From Clostridiales bacterium UBA1775 (GTDB taxonomy: Bacteria; Bacillota; Clostridia; Monoglobales; Firm-18): a DNA stretch of 6,219 nucleotides. The translations under genes and the position numbers were made by a program. The notes beneath the pieces were generated by a model. That model was not told where the DNA came from and searched no databases. It worked only from the letters and a program-made list of their open reading frames with translations. Shown in pieces: positions 5,253-6,219 of the stretch. Within the stretch, counting starts at the first letter, position 1; each line of letters starts with the position of its first letter. Location: contig DCGP01000024.1 in the NCBI GenBank assembly GCA_002314595.1, positions 1-6,219 on the forward strand, read 5' to 3'.

Positions 5253-6137
5253 ATGAAAGAATCATTTTTAAAATACCATTACGATAACCTTGATTCATCT
5301 TCTCGTTGGATAATAAATTCTCAGCCAAGGAATTGCTCGCTTTTAAAAATTGAAATTCAAGAATTAGGAGATTTTTTGTTTAGTGGTAATCACTACACAT
5401 ACAGAGGCAGTTTAAATTCCTTTCAACTAATGTTCTCCTGTGAAAATACTACCGGCAAACTTGAATATGACAATAAAATATACTCATTTCCTCAAAAGGG
5501 CGAATTGATGTTTATTGATTGTAAAAAAGGATATAAAATCAACACAAGCAATATGTGTCATTCGGTATTTGTTCATTTTAATGGTGAAGGTATACAGCAC
5601 TTTTTTGATATATTTTATAAGTATAATAATTCTCCGATTATTAAACCAAAGAATGAGTTTATCGAAAGTAACTTAAAAGAATTGATTAGTGTTTATTCTG
5701 TTCCTCATGACATTGGTGCTGATATTTACGCTCAATCTTTGATTTTTGAAATTCTATCAAACATAAATAAAATATCTTTATATCAACAAAAAACTTATTT
5801 TAGTAACGAAATTCAAAAAGTAATAGATATTATTCAAAATGAATATAAAAAGGATTTAACTCTTGATAGTATTGCAAACGAAATACATTTAAGCAAGTTT
5901 TCACTTCATAGACAATTTAAAAAGGAAACAGGAAACACAATATATGAGTATTTGCAATCATACAGGGTTAATAAAGCAAAAGAACTTTTGCAAAATACAA
6001 ATTTGTCTCAGGATTCTATTTGCGAATTAGTTGGAATATATGATAGTAGTCATTTAAGTAAAATATTTAAAAAAATCGAAAACCAAACACCAAATGAATA
6101 TAGAAAACAATGGAAATTAAAAAATCGTAGTGAATAA
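5253..6137 (+). CDS. AraC-family transcriptional regulator
   Basis: A 294-residue DNA-binding regulator. The N-terminal region (about 30-125) is rich in alternating hydrophobic and polar segments like the cupin-type ligand-binding domain of AraC/XylS proteins, including a YSFPQKGELMFID stretch (77-89) and HSVFVHF (103-109). A helical linker (about 135-185) leads to the C-terminal double helix-turn-helix domain (about 187-287). The first helix-turn-helix is LTLDSIANEIHLSKFSLHRQFKKETG (202-227); the second lies at about 252-275 and is followed by the family signature ending QTPNEYRK (278-285). Here the second motif reads GIYDSSHLSKIFKK where the family usually has GF-x-x-x-x-YFs-x-x-FKK. The ATG is preceded by GAAGGGTG. 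It is divergent from the isomerase gene with a shared control region, so it probably senses the isomerase's sugar or product and switches that gene, and perhaps its own. Ligand unknown; its coding sequence is notably AT-rich. Confidence 0.9.
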   Translation: MKESFLKYHYDNLDSSSRWIINSQPRNCSLLKIEIQELGDFLFSGNHYTYRGSLNSFQLMFSCENTTGKLEYDNKIYSFPQKGELMFIDCKKGYKINTSNMCHSVFVHFNGEGIQHFFDIFYKYNNSPIIKPKNEFIESNLKELISVYSVPHDIGADIYAQSLIFEILSNINKISLYQQKTYFSNEIQKVIDIIQNEYKKDLTLDSIANEIHLSKFSLHRQFKKETGNTIYEYLQSYRVNKAKELLQNTNLSQDSICELVGIYDSSHLSKIFKKIENQTPNEYRKQWKLKNRSE

Positions 6138-6150
6138 TCACTACGATTTT
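6121..6150 (+). terminator. Intrinsic terminator overlapping the end of the AraC-family gene
   Basis: A perfect 13-base-pair stem (6121-6133 with 6138-6150) encloses the 4-base loop ATAA. The left arm encodes the last residues (KNRSE) and the stop codon TAA (6135-6137) is in the loop. The T-tract (TTTT) forms the end of the right arm. A ribosome at the stop codon would cover the stem, so termination may depend on ribosome release. Confidence 0.8.
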
Positions 6151-6219
6151 CGTACATTTTATAGAATTAAGCGTTTAGGGTATTGACTTTTGTATGTATA
6201 AAAATTACACAAAAGAGGT
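6151..6219 (+). promoter_or_regulatory. Upstream region of a gene beyond the window
   Basis: The window ends in AAAAGAGGT (6211-6219), a ribosome binding site identical in nine bases to that of the deacetylase gene (152-160), so a rightward gene probably starts just beyond. Possible promoter boxes are TATAAA (6197-6202) with a weak TTTAGG at 17 bases (6174-6179), or TTGACT (6183-6188) with a poor -10. Neither is compelling. Confidence 0.35.

Overview
The window looks like chromosomal DNA from an AT-rich, low-GC Gram-positive bacterium, most likely a clostridial (gut-type) Firmicute. This is inferred from strong purine-rich Shine-Dalgarno sequences, sigma-A-type promoters with 17-base spacing, hairpin-plus-T-tract terminators, a LytR-CpsA-Psr cell-wall protein and a short bacterial malic enzyme. 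No mobile element, CRISPR array, tRNA or rRNA is visible, and no gene-free stretch exceeds 300 bases. Both ends are intergenic, so all six genes are complete.

Layout: 1-167 holds a small hairpin and a promoter. It leads into a polysaccharide deacetylase family gene (168-965, +), which shares a bidirectional terminator (970-1000) with the convergent LCP cell-wall polymer ligase gene (1022-1939, -). Upstream of the LCP gene on the same strand is a 68-residue two-helix membrane protein (2024-2230, -). The 2231-2391 gap separates this pair from a divergent malic enzyme gene (2392-3564, +), whose sigma-A promoter is overlaid by two inverted repeats. A second bidirectional terminator (3577-3610) lies between the malic enzyme gene and a convergent L-arabinose/L-fucose isomerase family gene (3638-5104, -). 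The isomerase gene is divergent from an AraC-family regulator gene (5253-6137, +). That gene ends in a terminator whose stem contains its last codons, and 6151-6219 holds the upstream signals of a gene outside the window.

How the genes work together: three separate themes are present, namely cell envelope (LCP and perhaps the small membrane protein), central carbon metabolism (malate to pyruvate), and sugar or glycan metabolism (deacetylase, isomerase with its likely local regulator). There is no evidence that all six form one system. The clearest functional unit is isomerase plus AraC regulator. Their 148-base intergenic region contains two good promoters that point towards each other, with a perfect 8+3+8 inverted repeat covering both predicted start sites and two exact 12-base direct repeats flanking it. 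This switch is the most interesting element here. I do not see convincing evidence of an entirely new biological system.
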